A stretch of 55,300 nucleotides of DNA from an uncultured archaeon (GCA_938017985.1 CALIKS010000043.1:1-55300), one strand, 5' to 3'; numbered from the stretch's first letter, positions 9,815-19,106 are shown. Program-made: numbers and translations. Notes: generated by a model from the letters alone, not told the origin.

Positions 9815-10549
9815 ATGAAAAAATCTGAGCCGAAAATAGCAGTCATTATTCCGAATACGTCTAAAGAATTTCTCGCCCATCACAAAAAAGAGCTCAGCGA
9901 GGAGTTTCCAGACGTCGATGTTACGTGCCTAGATAAGGGTCCTGACTCTGTTGAGAGTTTTATAGACGAAGTTGATGCGGGACTTCAGCTTGCAAAGCTC
10001 GTAAAAGACGCAGAGAAAAAAGGATTCGACGCAGTAGTAGTGAGCTGTTTTACTAATCCAGCATTACCGGCATTAAGGGAGATTGTTTCCATCCCGGTCG
10101 TAGGTGCCGGAGAAGCCTCCCTCTATGTAGCTGCATCGCTTGGAGACAAAATTGGAATTCTATCCGTATTGAAGAATACTAACCCAGTAGTGAGACACAT
10201 GGTGAAAGGACTAGGACTTGAAGAAAGAGTAGTAACTATCAGGGACGTTGGAATACCAGTCCTTGGACTCTCCCACGGAGGCACCGTCGAGGACCAAATA
10301 TTTGACGCATGTTTAAAAGCTATTACTGAAGATGGAGCAGAAGTCCTAGTCTTGGGATGCACTGGAATGGTAGGACTATCAGACAGACTACAAGAAAGAT
10401 TAAAAGATAAGGGATATGAAGTGCCTGTCGTTGACCCCATTAGATCAGCAATTTACTATGCCAAAATGCTTGTCAGACTGGGTGTTCGTCATAGCAGAAT
10501 ATCTTATCCACAACCCCCGACAAAGAAAAGAAGACTTGACTCTGAATAA
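9815..10549 (+). CDS. Asp/Glu/hydantoin racemase family protein
   Basis: 244 residues with the two-cysteine racemase layout: VVVSCFTNPALPALRE (about residues 75-90) carries the first catalytic cysteine and VLVLGCTGM (about residues 178-186) the second. Closest in style to hydantoin racemase and maleate isomerase-like proteins. The ATG follows a TATA-like TTAAATATT by about 30 bases, so the mRNA is probably leaderless. It lies between chaperonin and M29-like genes; with the M24 peptidase it hints at turnover of modified or cyclic amino-acid derivatives, but substrate is inference. Confidence 0.78.
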   Translation: MKKSEPKIAVIIPNTSKEFLAHHKKELSEEFPDVDVTCLDKGPDSVESFIDEVDAGLQLAKLVKDAEKKGFDAVVVSCFTNPALPALREIVSIPVVGAGEASLYVAASLGDKIGILSVLKNTNPVVRHMVKGLGLEERVVTIRDVGIPVLGLSHGGTVEDQIFDACLKAITEDGAEVLVLGCTGMVGLSDRLQERLKDKGYEVPVVDPIRSAIYYAKMLVRLGVRHSRISYPQPPTKKRRLDSE

Positions 10550-10596
10550 TTATTCATTTTTTAAGATATTATAAATATTTTTTAGAATTTTTGTGA

Positions 10597-11562
10597 TTAT
10601 ATTAACCAGGCACCATCTTTAATTATTGTTTTCTCATCATTTACTACGACTGTTGGTTTAAGCACGACCCCATCTATATGTATTCCAGCGATTGTTCTTC
10701 CTCCAAATGTGCTGTTGTCTCCAAGCGCAATATGGACCGTATTGTATACTTTTTCATCAATCAATAAGTTTCCCATCAATTTAGCATGTGGATTACAACC
10801 AATGCCCAATTCAGCAATGTTAAATGCCTCGGGTCTCCCTACGCCTCTTAGCATTTGCTCTAACTTATTCGCCTCCGAGCCGCCTTCAAATGATACTGCG
10901 TTGCCGTTCTTCACGTTTATCTTTACTGGTTTCGTTACCTGTCCTATACTTGCAATTGTTCCGTCGAATACTATGATTCCCTCCGCCGTACCCTCTATTG
11001 GTGCTACGTATACTTCTCCAGCAGGTAGATTTCCGAAGTCTCCTTTATTGTGTATAATGCCAGTATCGAGATGCAAGGGCCGTCCATCAATATAGAGCGT
11101 TAAATTGCATCCCTCAGGAGACGTTATGACAATTTTCTTCACGTTTTGAAGTGCCTTACCCATTCTTTCTACTCGATTCTTCACATCACTATAATCCGCT
11201 ATCATCGCATCTGAGAGAAAAATCTCGTCGGTTATTCCTGGCATCGTTGCTCCCCTAACACCCGCCTGTGTCGCCATTTTTCTTGCCTGTGTATGCGTGA
11301 GACTATACTTTGTCGGCGCTACAAATACATCGACGTTACGCATCGCTACTGCTACTTGTTCAGGCGGCTCCTCTCCATGTCTGCTCCTAGGCTTCATAAT
11401 TAGTAACGTGGCCTCAGCATTCATGTTTAATGCCTCAGCGAATAATGGTCGACCAAAACGCTCAGTCTCCGTGTCGCATATAATCAATACTTTTTCATTT
11501 GGCTTAACTCCTAAACAATCACGAATTACTACTCTTGCACTCTTATTATAATCTGACGTCAT
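10597..11562 (-). CDS. M29 family aminopeptidase
   Basis: 321-residue metallopeptidase homologue with the full C-terminal M29 motif series: VFDGTIASIG, ELGIGCNPHAKLMGN, DEKVYNTVHIALGDN and GIHIDGVVLKPTVVVND. These supply the Glu, His and Asp residues known to bind the metals in AmpS-type leucyl aminopeptidases. It is a paralogue of the 5016-6077 protein and keeps the HIALG histidine that the other lacks. It converges with the racemase gene (47-base gap). Likely removes N-terminal residues from peptides. Confidence 0.8.
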   Translation of the reverse strand: MTSDYNKSARVVIRDCLGVKPNEKVLIICDTETERFGRPLFAEALNMNAEATLLIMKPRSRHGEEPPEQVAVAMRNVDVFVAPTKYSLTHTQARKMATQAGVRGATMPGITDEIFLSDAMIADYSDVKNRVERMGKALQNVKKIVITSPEGCNLTLYIDGRPLHLDTGIIHNKGDFGNLPAGEVYVAPIEGTAEGIIVFDGTIASIGQVTKPVKINVKNGNAVSFEGGSEANKLEQMLRGVGRPEAFNIAELGIGCNPHAKLMGNLLIDEKVYNTVHIALGDNSTFGGRTIAGIHIDGVVLKPTVVVNDEKTIIKDGAWLI

Positions 11563-11719
11563 ATCTGTGAGATGACCTTCGCGTTATATATATTTTTTAA
11601 ACAATTAATTAGCATTAGATAAAAAAGAATACACAAGTTTATTTCACAATGTAGCTACGAATTGGTCACCTTCTTTCTTAAAAAAATTCAAATACATCTT
11701 TATCGTGATTTGATTCGAA

Positions 11720-12856
11720 ATGCTGATGGATAGGCGAGATAAGATTTGTAAATTTATTGCTAGCATGAATATGAAAGGGGCAGTATTTTGTGGTCCCGGA
11801 AGTATTCGTTATCTATCGGGCTATACTGTTCCTATCGAGACTGGTCCTAATCCCTTCGAGGCTGGCCCGCCAATTCTTTTACTCAATATAGATGGAGAAA
11901 GCGAGTTGGTTGTTTCAGAGTTTGAAGAACCAGCTGCTAGAAGTGATGCCAAAGTAGATAACGTTTCTGTATATAGTTGCTACAATATTTATGACTTAGA
12001 CACGAAGCCCTTGAATGTTCTATCAAATATATTAATAAACTCCATGAAAAAGCTTAGAATTGATAAAGGCATTATAGGCCTTGAGGCGGAATATTTTCCA
12101 ACCTCTATTTTCTGGCATATCAAAGAAAACTTACGCGAAGCCAATTGGAAAGACATTAGTAGAAACTTAGAGAGTATACGGGCCGTAAAGGACAGTGAGG
12201 AGATTGAACTGATGAGACGTGTATGTGATGTAGCTAGCTGGGGACAGATAGCCGCTCGTCAAATTGTAAATGAAGGTGCATCAGAGATTGAGGTTTACTC
12301 TCTTGTTAAGGCTAAGATTGAGGAAAAGACAGGCGCTCGAACACCTCTTTTGGCTGACGTAATTTCTGGAGAAAGGACATGGGAGATTAGTGGTCATCCA
12401 ACTATCCGTAGGATACGAAGGGACGAACTAGTTATCTGCGACCTAGTGCCTCGTGTAGATGGTTACTGGGGTGACAGTTGTTCTACATTTATTGTCGGAA
12501 AACCAACCAGTGAACATGTCAAACTTCATAAGATAGTAATGACTGCACTTCAAAAGGGAATTGAAAACATAAAGCCAGGGATAACTGCAATGGAGATCGA
12601 TAAGATTGTAAGAAGCGAAATAAAAAAGCATGGATATGATTATCCACACCACACTGGACATGGATTAGGAGTGACTTATCACGAAGAACCCAGAATATAC
12701 CCATCAAGCAACACTATACTCAAACCAGGCATGGTATTAGCAATTGAGCCGGGAATATACGTTAAAGGCGTAGGAGGCATAAGACTTGAAGACGTCTTAT
12801 TGGTTACAGAAGATGGGGCAGACATCCTTACAAAATACTCAAAAGATCTTTTTTAA
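11720..12856 (+). CDS. M24 family Xaa-Pro peptidase / creatinase-fold hydrolase
   Basis: 378 residues with an N-terminal creatinase-like domain (about 1-150) and a C-terminal pita-bread domain. Metal ligands are visible in order: aspartates in DLVPRVDGYWGDS, histidine in HHTGHGLG, and glutamates in EEPRIYP and IRLEDVLLV. This fits prolidase or aminopeptidase P; substrate class cannot be separated by sequence alone. Start ATG at 11720, with a second in-frame ATG at 11726 also possible. Own promoter in the A+T-rich 157-base gap shared with the M29 gene. Confidence 0.88.
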   Translation: MLMDRRDKICKFIASMNMKGAVFCGPGSIRYLSGYTVPIETGPNPFEAGPPILLLNIDGESELVVSEFEEPAARSDAKVDNVSVYSCYNIYDLDTKPLNVLSNILINSMKKLRIDKGIIGLEAEYFPTSIFWHIKENLREANWKDISRNLESIRAVKDSEEIELMRRVCDVASWGQIAARQIVNEGASEIEVYSLVKAKIEEKTGARTPLLADVISGERTWEISGHPTIRRIRRDELVICDLVPRVDGYWGDSCSTFIVGKPTSEHVKLHKIVMTALQKGIENIKPGITAMEIDKIVRSEIKKHGYDYPHHTGHGLGVTYHEEPRIYPSSNTILKPGMVLAIEPGIYVKGVGGIRLEDVLLVTEDGADILTKYSKDLF

Positions 12857-12985
12857 TTAAGTCAAAGCGATATTCATGTTTTACAATGATAATTTCTATG
12901 TTATACCGTAAATATAAAATGCGTCTTAAAATAATGCTAGTCTTATATACCATGTTACGCTGATTTAAAAACCAAGGTGGTACCT

Positions 12986-13180
12986 GTGGCCAAGTTCCAT
13001 GTCTATAAAGATGAGAAGGGAACCTATAGATGGAGATTACAATTAGATAGCAATAAATTCGTTGCAGACTCATCACTAGGATATAAGACAAAATATGATT
13101 GTATGAGAGCGATTAAGACGATCCAAAAATCAATTATTAAAGCCGAGATATGCAAAGCCACAAATAAAATAGTAATATAG
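12986..13180 (+). CDS. small DUF1508 (YegP-like) protein
   Basis: 64 residues. The sequence AKFHVYKDEKGTYRWRLQ followed by VADSSLGYKTKYDCMRAI matches the YegP/DUF1508 fold, a small beta-sheet protein of unknown function. A GTG at 12986 is chosen because AAGGTGG lies just upstream and family members start at this AKF; an earlier in-frame GTG (12977) has no such signal. Stands alone, converging on the cDPG synthetase-like gene. Confidence 0.75.
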   Translation: MAKFHVYKDEKGTYRWRLQLDSNKFVADSSLGYKTKYDCMRAIKTIQKSIIKAEICKATNKIVI

Positions 13181-13195
13181 AAAAAAGTTTTTTAT

Positions 13196-14509
13196 TTATA
13201 TTATTCCTTTTTCTTTTAAAATTTCGTAGAGTGAGGAATCTCCTAGATCGTCCAGTTCGTATCTTACTCTGATTATTTCTTTATTAATCTTTATGAGCCT
13301 CGACAAATCGGCTGGTGTTGCACTAATTATGTAGTCGCATTTAGCATGATTCAGTATCGTTTCGAGATCCCTAATTTGTTCAGCATTATATCCAATAGCA
13401 GGAACTACTCTTTCTATATGCTTATATTGTTCATAGAGTTTTTTTAACGTCCCTACGGCATAGGGTCTTGGATCAATTATTATGGCTCCGTATTCCTTTG
13501 CGGCTATATAGCCTGCACCATACTTGAAGCCCCCATGCGTCACTGTTGGGCCATCCTCTACGACAACTACACGTCTACCTCTTACTCTTTCTAATCCATC
13601 ACCAGTAATTTTCGACCCAGCAACCATGAATCTAGCCCTTGGATTAATTTTAGCTATATTTTGCTTAATGACCTCTATGTTTTCTCTAGGTGCGTTTTGA
13701 GACTTATTTATCACTACTATATCAGCAGTCCGAATATTTACTTCTCCTGGATATGACATTATTTCTTGGCCGGGCCTCTGCGCATCTGTCACAACAATGT
13801 TTACAGAGGGTTTTATGAATGGAAAGTCGTTGTTTCCTCCATCCCAGATAAGAACGTCACCCTCCGTCTCAGCGAGTTTAAGTATTTCGCTATAATCGAC
13901 CCCGGAATAGACTATAACTCCTGAAGCTATATGAGGCTCGTATTCCTCTCGCTCCTCAATTGTACAATCGTATTTATCAAGGTCTTCAAGTCTTTTAAAT
14001 CGTTGTACGGCTTGTTTCTCAAGGTTGCCATAAGGCATAGGATGACGAATCACAACTACGCGTTTACCAGCACTCCTGACAATATTCACTACATATCTTG
14101 ATACTGTGCTCTTGCCAGCGCCTGTTCTCGTTGCTGTTATTGCTATGACTGGCTTATCTGATTCAAGCATGGTAGACTTTGGTCCAAGAAGCATAAAATT
14201 TGATCCACAGGCAATTATTCGAGATACCTTATGCATAGTTTCTTCATGCGTTAAATCACTGTAAGCCAGCACGACTAGGTCCACGTCATTCTTTTCTATT
14301 ATTTCTTCTAATGATGACTCTGGTAGAATTGGAATTCCTTCGGGATAGAGAGGCCCGGCAAGAGAGGGTGGATAAATTCTACCCTCTATTCCAGGTATCT
14401 GCGTCGCAGTAAACGCTACGACCCTATATTCAGGCCTATTTTTGAAATATACATTAAAGTTATGAAAGTCTCTACCGGCTGCTCCCATTATTACTACTTT
14501 TGTAACCAT
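13196..14509 (-). CDS. cyclic 2,3-diphosphoglycerate synthetase-like protein (COG2403)
   Basis: 437-residue P-loop protein. The N-terminus (VVIMGAAGRDFHNFNVYF) has a Rossmann-like start, and the P-loop ATRTGAGKST lies near residue 127. Late motifs (GPTVTHGGFKYGAGYIAA) are typical of COG2403, the family of the Methanothermus enzyme that makes cyclic 2,3-diphosphoglycerate, a thermoprotectant. COG2403 members are often annotated only as predicted GTPases, so the reaction here is inferred from family membership. Own promoter likely; 59 bases separate its ATG from the stop of the upstream ABC ATPase gene. Confidence 0.78.
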   Translation of the reverse strand: MVTKVVIMGAAGRDFHNFNVYFKNRPEYRVVAFTATQIPGIEGRIYPPSLAGPLYPEGIPILPESSLEEIIEKNDVDLVVLAYSDLTHEETMHKVSRIIACGSNFMLLGPKSTMLESDKPVIAITATRTGAGKSTVSRYVVNIVRSAGKRVVVIRHPMPYGNLEKQAVQRFKRLEDLDKYDCTIEEREEYEPHIASGVIVYSGVDYSEILKLAETEGDVLIWDGGNNDFPFIKPSVNIVVTDAQRPGQEIMSYPGEVNIRTADIVVINKSQNAPRENIEVIKQNIAKINPRARFMVAGSKITGDGLERVRGRRVVVVEDGPTVTHGGFKYGAGYIAAKEYGAIIIDPRPYAVGTLKKLYEQYKHIERVVPAIGYNAEQIRDLETILNHAKCDYIISATPADLSRLIKINKEIIRVRYELDDLGDSSLYEILKEKGII

Positions 14510-14568
14510 ATGCTAATTATATTGAATAAAAGGAGTTATTAGTGATTATTTTAGGCTATCTTATACTA

Positions 14569-15318
14569 TTACTTTCTCATTCCAGCTCTTAATCGTCTAA
14601 GAAATCTCTCCGTCCTATCTTTTTTAGGATGCTCTAGAACTTGTCTCGCATCACCTTCCTCAACTATTATTCCATCGTCGATAAATACAACTCTATCAGC
14701 AGCGGCCTCAGCAAAATCTATTTCGTGAGTAACAATCATCATGGATCTTCCTTCCTTTGCTATCTCATACAATGTTTCTACTACTTCGTATCTCAGTTCT
14801 GGATCAAGAGCAGATGTTGGTTCGTCTAATAATAGCAGAACCGGGTCTATTGCTAATGCTCTTGCTATTGCTCCACGTTGTTGCTGTCCACCAGATAATT
14901 CGAGGGGATACTTCGAGGCCAAGCCGCCTAGTCCTAAACGTGTGAGTACTGAGAGTGCTTTTTGTTCAGCTTCCCGTCGTTGAATACCTTTACTTATCTC
15001 TAGTGGAAGAGCTACATTTCTAAGTAGCGTCATGTGTGGGAAAAGAGTATACTGCTGAAAAACAAAGCCTATCTTTGACCTGATCTTTCTTAGATTATCA
15101 GGTTCATGCGTAACGATTGTTCCTTCGAGGATTATTTCTCCCGCCCATGGCTTTATTAAAAGAGGAATGCATTTTAGAAGCGTACTTTTCCCAGAACCAC
15201 TAGGCCCAACTATGACAATCTTCTCGCCTCTATTTGCAGTTAGGCTTACACCTTTTAAAACCTCAGTATCATTATAGCCCGCCCTTAAGTCTCTGACAGT
15301 AAGCAGCACATCACTCAA
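14569..15318 (-). CDS. polar amino-acid ABC transporter ATPase (GlnQ type)
   Basis: 249 residues with Walker A GPSGSGKST, signature LSGGQQQRGAIARALA, Walker B LLLLDEPTSALDPEL and switch histidine VTHEIDF. The DPEL after Walker B and the short C-terminus place it with GlnQ/HisP ATPases. The start is TTG at 15318 or GTG at 15309; neither has a strong ribosome site. Third gene of a binding protein-permease-ATPase set, with 83 bases after the permease. Confidence 0.87.
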   Translation of the reverse strand: MSDVLLTVRDLRAGYNDTEVLKGVSLTANRGEKIVIVGPSGSGKSTLLKCIPLLIKPWAGEIILEGTIVTHEPDNLRKIRSKIGFVFQQYTLFPHMTLLRNVALPLEISKGIQRREAEQKALSVLTRLGLGGLASKYPLELSGGQQQRGAIARALAIDPVLLLLDEPTSALDPELRYEVVETLYEIAKEGRSMMIVTHEIDFAEAAADRVVFIDDGIIVEEGDARQVLEHPKKDRTERFLRRLRAGMRK

Positions 15319-15401
15319 ACCTTACTCTTATTAGCAAGACTCGTTAAGATACTAATTAACATTTAGCGATTATCAACATCATTATTTTTAAGCTGTATAG
15401 A

Positions 15402-16070
15402 CTAAACTAGAGCCCTCCTGTAGCCAGGTATTGCGTATTTAGCCTCGAGAATCTTAGATAATTGGGAAGTAGGTATGCAGATAGCAAGATATATCGCAGC
15501 TGCGAAGAGATAGATCTCAGGCCTAAAAGTGAAGGCAACCATATACTCTGCTTTTCTGAAGAGTTCTGCGACTCCAATTATAGATGCAAGTGAAGTATAC
15601 TTAACGAGCGCGACGAATTCGTTTACTAGTGCAGGCGTAGCTATCCTTATTGCCTGTGGGAATACAATGAATCTATACATCTGGCCAGTAGTCATTCCAA
15701 GAGACTCGGCTGAGAGGAACTGTTCTTCAGGTATGCCCTTTATCGCGGCCCGTATTATTTCTGCTTGATAGGCAGCGCTGTTAAATCCGATTGCAAGCAC
15801 AGACGCTGTGAAGGCGTCAAGCTTGATCCCGATTGCCGGTAACCCGAAATATACGAAGAAGATCTGAACTAGGAGTGGGGTTCCCCTGAAAAATTCTATG
15901 TATACTCTCGAAATCACTGATAATGGTCCTCTGGCTAAAACTCTTGCTGCAGCAAGTAGGGCGCCTAGTATCAATCCTAGGGCAAAGGAATATATCGTTA
16001 ATTGAAGAGTTACTGGTATTCCTTCTAATATGTAAGGAATAATCTCAAATAAAAAGCGTTCAATTTCCAA
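15402..16070 (-). CDS. polar amino-acid ABC transporter permease (GlnP/HisM type)
   Basis: 222 residues, five to six membrane helices. Family marks are GIPVTLQLTIYSFALG near the N-terminus and the EAA loop EQFLSAESLGMTTGQMYRFIVFPQA. A TTG start at 16070 is supported by AGGTG about 7 bases upstream. It lies 20 bases after the binding-protein gene and is almost surely co-transcribed with it. A single permease gene implies a homodimeric channel. Confidence 0.87.
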   Translation of the reverse strand: MEIERFLFEIIPYILEGIPVTLQLTIYSFALGLILGALLAAARVLARGPLSVISRVYIEFFRGTPLLVQIFFVYFGLPAIGIKLDAFTASVLAIGFNSAAYQAEIIRAAIKGIPEEQFLSAESLGMTTGQMYRFIVFPQAIRIATPALVNEFVALVKYTSLASIIGVAELFRKAEYMVAFTFRPEIYLFAAAIYLAICIPTSQLSKILEAKYAIPGYRRALV

Positions 16071-16090
16071 TGCTTACACCTATTATTTTT

Positions 16091-16921
16091 TTACGTCCCT
16101 AACCACTTATTTATTTCCTCTTCGAAGATTTTATCCATCTCTCCTGAACTTATGAGATCTTCTATTACCTTGTTGACAACGTATTTGAGGTCTTCGGCTC
16201 CTTGTGGTATTCCGATTGCAGCTCCGCTTAGGCTTCCTAGCCGCATGACTACGACGAGGTCTGGGTCTCTGCTCGCTAAGACTTGACCTATTATGTCTCC
16301 GACGATTAGCGCGTCGAGGTCGCCTCTCTTAAGTGTCATTACCATTTCTGGATATACTCTGTCGTATGAGACTATGTTGGACTTTCCTTTCAGGTGCTCA
16401 TTTGCCCATTCCTCCTGTATGGTTCCAAGCTGGACGCCAATGTTCTTTCCATATAGTGATTCTTTATCTTTGAAGATGTCTGCTTTTGATTTAAGCACGA
16501 CGACTGAGGCGTCATATGCAACGTAGTATCCCTTTGAAAAATCGATTTCTCTCTCTCGCTCAGCCGTGTGGTGTAGGTCTGCAAGTACTAGGTCGACATG
16601 TCCACCCTTGAGCGCCTCTATTAATGCTCCGAACTTCATGTCTTTAATCTCGAGTTTTACTCCAAGTTCTTTGGCGATCCTCTCAGCTATTACTATGTCT
16701 ATTCCAGCAAAGTTGCCCTTGGCATCGATGTACTCGAAGGGTGGCCAGTCAGCGCTTGTGCCGACGATGAGTTTTCCCCTGCTCTTAATCGTGTCTACTA
16801 GGGATGGCTTCTCTGGAGGCGAAGTAAGCGTTGAAGCAAGGTAGTATCCAGAGGCTCCTATCGCGATCCCGACAACAAGCATTACGACGAGCCAGACAAC
16901 ACCAATCTTGGAGGACTTCAC
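16091..16921 (-). CDS. polar amino-acid ABC transporter binding protein (GlnH type)
   Basis: About 276 residues: an N-terminal hydrophobic segment (VVWLVVMLVVGIAIGASGYYLA) acts as signal or anchor, followed by a bacterial-type family 3 binding domain (KLIVGTSADWPPFEYID, GIDIVIAERIAKELG, DLVLADLHHTAERERE). The GTG at 16921 is preferred to an upstream TTG (16990). A TATA box (ATATTTAAATAT) lies about 30 bases before the GTG, predicting a short or absent leader. First gene of the importer operon. Ligand is a polar amino acid, exact one unknown. Confidence 0.86.
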   Translation of the reverse strand: MKSSKIGVVWLVVMLVVGIAIGASGYYLASTLTSPPEKPSLVDTIKSRGKLIVGTSADWPPFEYIDAKGNFAGIDIVIAERIAKELGVKLEIKDMKFGALIEALKGGHVDLVLADLHHTAEREREIDFSKGYYVAYDASVVVLKSKADIFKDKESLYGKNIGVQLGTIQEEWANEHLKGKSNIVSYDRVYPEMVMTLKRGDLDALIVGDIIGQVLASRDPDLVVVMRLGSLSGAAIGIPQGAEDLKYVVNKVIEDLISSGEMDKIFEEEINKWLGT

Positions 16922-17099
16922 GAGTCTTAATTGATTCTCTGCGATATTTAAATATAATAATACGATTAAAAATCTTAAACAAGTCCACAAAACTAAGACA
17001 AGCCTCCTTAACGTGAACTATAATAAATATATTTACGTGACAAAAAAATAGTTTTATATAACACCGTTATAATCATTATTATGTTGAGGGGGATAAATA

Positions 17100-17639
17100 A
17101 TGCCGAGTAAATGGGCCTCAAGATTCATAGCCTCTGCGATTATTCATGGAGCGATTGCCGCCGCCATAACGCTCTACATTGTGCTGGGTCAGCTGACGTT
17201 TCTTAAGCCTGAGCCGAGCAGAGTGATTGCTTTCGGAAGCGCTGGGACATGGTTCATGATGGGGTATCTGTCATACATCTTAGTCGGCGTCGTCGGAGTC
17301 GCGGTAACCGCCCTATTCTATTACCACATCGAGGAAGAGCTAAAAAGACCAATAATTGGAGCAGCTTCAGGGCTTGCATGGCTACATCTCTTATTGATGA
17401 ATATTGGAGTAGTAGGGGCGACTTGGCTAATGATGTACAGTGGCTATCTGGGTGGTGCTGCGATGCTGCCAGCAGAAGTAGGAGGTCGAGGATGGAATCC
17501 AGGACAAGTCCATGCTAATGTCTTCTACGCAATACCTCTTGGATATCCGTTCTGGATAACGGTTTTCATCGTTTTGCTCGCTGCCGGTGTCCTTTTAGGA
17601 GGTCTCGGATACTTAATTAGTTGGCGTCGAAGAACATAG
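17100..17639 (+). CDS. polytopic membrane protein, paralogue of 18543-19106
   Basis: 179 residues with about four to five membrane helices. The pattern GTWFMMGYLSYILVGVVG, YYHIEEELKRPI, MNIGVVGATWLMMYSGYLGG recurs in the protein at 18543-19106, so the two are paralogues. The helix around LHLLLMNIGVVGATWLMMYSG recalls a helix of heme-copper oxidase subunit I, but most of that family is missing, so I do not name it. The upstream sequence is GAGGGGGATAAATA then ATG, a fair ribosome site. Function unknown; it sits next to a surface protein. Confidence 0.65.
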   Translation: MPSKWASRFIASAIIHGAIAAAITLYIVLGQLTFLKPEPSRVIAFGSAGTWFMMGYLSYILVGVVGVAVTALFYYHIEEELKRPIIGAASGLAWLHLLLMNIGVVGATWLMMYSGYLGGAAMLPAEVGGRGWNPGQVHANVFYAIPLGYPFWITVFIVLLAAGVLLGGLGYLISWRRRT

Positions 17640-17699
17640 GTTAGTTGAGTTATTTTTATTTTTATGCATTTATTGAGGTAGTTACTCATAGTTTGTGCG

Positions 17700-18593
17700 G
17701 TGAAGAGGCATTTACCATTATTGATGGTTTTTCTGATCTTGATTTTTCCTGCTACTATCATGGTTAGTGATGGAGACTTATGGAAGTCGTATTTGGCGAG
17801 CAGGCCGTGGGCTTTGGGGATAGTTGTTCCTGAGGATGCTCCTCTCGATGAAGGCAGGACGCTTAAGTGGGAGTCGTCCAGCAATTTGACAGTAGTCTTC
17901 ACCTTACCCATGATAAACAGGACTGATGCGACGATTTACGCGATAGCAAGTGTGATGACGAGCAGCTCTGTTGTACTCCAAGCAGCTGCTGGCATTGAGG
18001 CGGGCAGTGATTATTGGTGTAGTTATGCAATGTATGTACGTAGCGTGTATAATGAGGATAGGGAATATGTTCCGGTTCTTTTAGGCAGTCCTCCATGCTT
18101 TTCACCAGGCGACGTATCTGTCATCTCGATATATTCTAATTTTTCCGGCTCGTCTCCTGTCTGGTTTGTTAGGATTACTAATCTATCTTCTGGTGAAGAA
18201 GTTAGGGTCCCTCTTCTTATGGATGGGAGTAGTAGTTTCATGAAGGGAGACCATGAAGTTTTTGCTCTTGAGTCGTATACCAAGAACGAGCAGGCTTTTA
18301 GAAATATGGAAAATTTAGTGCTGCATGATGTGTATATTGATGGTGAGAGGGTAATAGGTAATTGGTACGTCTCTGACGGTCTACTCTTTATGAAAGAACT
18401 TCTGTTTGAAGTAGGCGCAGGGGAGCCCGTGCCAAGTTTTTTGTATATTGATGCCTCTGAGGCCTCTGGTGTTGTGTGGGGATATTCGAGTGAGTATTGG
18501 GAGGCTTCCACAGATAGTTTCTTTTTCTTGTTGTTAATCATGCTAGTGTTGGTCATAATGCTCATTATACTTGTTGTTCTTAAGATTAGATAG
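17700..18593 (+). CDS. secreted or surface-anchored protein, unknown family
   Basis: 297 residues. An N-terminal signal (HLPLLMVFLILIFPATIMV), a ~235-residue extracytoplasmic region with several N-glycosylation sequons (NLT, NRT, NFS, NLS), and a C-terminal hydrophobic anchor (FFFLLLIMLVLVIMLIILVVL) ending in KIR. Starts with GTG. The 3' end overlaps the convergent membrane-protein gene by about 50 bases. It lies between two paralogous membrane proteins, suggesting one membrane complex, but no domain is recognised. Confidence 0.65.
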   Translation: MKRHLPLLMVFLILIFPATIMVSDGDLWKSYLASRPWALGIVVPEDAPLDEGRTLKWESSSNLTVVFTLPMINRTDATIYAIASVMTSSSVVLQAAAGIEAGSDYWCSYAMYVRSVYNEDREYVPVLLGSPPCFSPGDVSVISIYSNFSGSSPVWFVRITNLSSGEEVRVPLLMDGSSSFMKGDHEVFALESYTKNEQAFRNMENLVLHDVYIDGERVIGNWYVSDGLLFMKELLFEVGAGEPVPSFLYIDASEASGVVWGYSSEYWEASTDSFFFLLLIMLVLVIMLIILVVLKIR

Positions 18594-19106
18594 TTCTTGT
18601 CTTGGCTTTAGTTTATTCTTTGTGGTCGTTACTGCCAATACTTGAAGAATGATTCCCATGATCGTAATGATTGTTAGTAACCTGATTGGATTTACTAATG
18701 GTTCGAGAAGACGTCGAATCTTCTCGGTGGATGAGTGGACTATGGAGTATTCATATCCACCTATGGTTCCTGCGATTGCCAACATAACCGTAGCACCGAT
18801 AGTTCCTACGTAGGCCATGATGAAACCCATGAGTGCTAATTTTCCGTTGATTCTTCGCCCTTCATTCTCATTTGTATAATAAATGTATGATAGTCCTGAG
18901 AATCCGCAGAAACCGACGATTATGAATAGGATGTATCCTAAAACGAACCATACGCCCGGTCCTCCGGACACTATGATTCTCAGGAGGATGGGGAATGGCT
19001 CTATGGGCAGCACTATTATCAATGTCCATATAGATGCTATAATGGCGTTAAGTAGCGCGGCTTTTTTTAGTCTAATGTGCCACGACTCTTCTATCTTATT
19101 ACTCAA
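18543..19106 (-). CDS. polytopic membrane protein, paralogue of 17100-17639
   Basis: 187 residues, four to five helices. GPGVWFVLGYILFIIVGFCG, YYTNENEGRRINGKLA and YVGTIGATVMLAIAGTIGG align with the 17100-17639 protein, while a histidine in the third helix of that protein (WLHLLL) is replaced here. The frame stays open far upstream (to 21794), but only this part has real membrane-protein composition. A TTG at 19106, with a TATA-like TAATTAAT about 30 bases upstream, is the likely start. Lysine/asparagine-rich C-terminal tail. Confidence 0.6.
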   Translation of the reverse strand: MSNKIEESWHIRLKKAALLNAIIASIWTLIIVLPIEPFPILLRIIVSGGPGVWFVLGYILFIIVGFCGFSGLSYIYYTNENEGRRINGKLALMGFIMAYVGTIGATVMLAIAGTIGGYEYSIVHSSTEKIRRLLEPLVNPIRLLTIITIMGIILQVLAVTTTKNKLKPRQELSNLKNNKYNEHYDQH

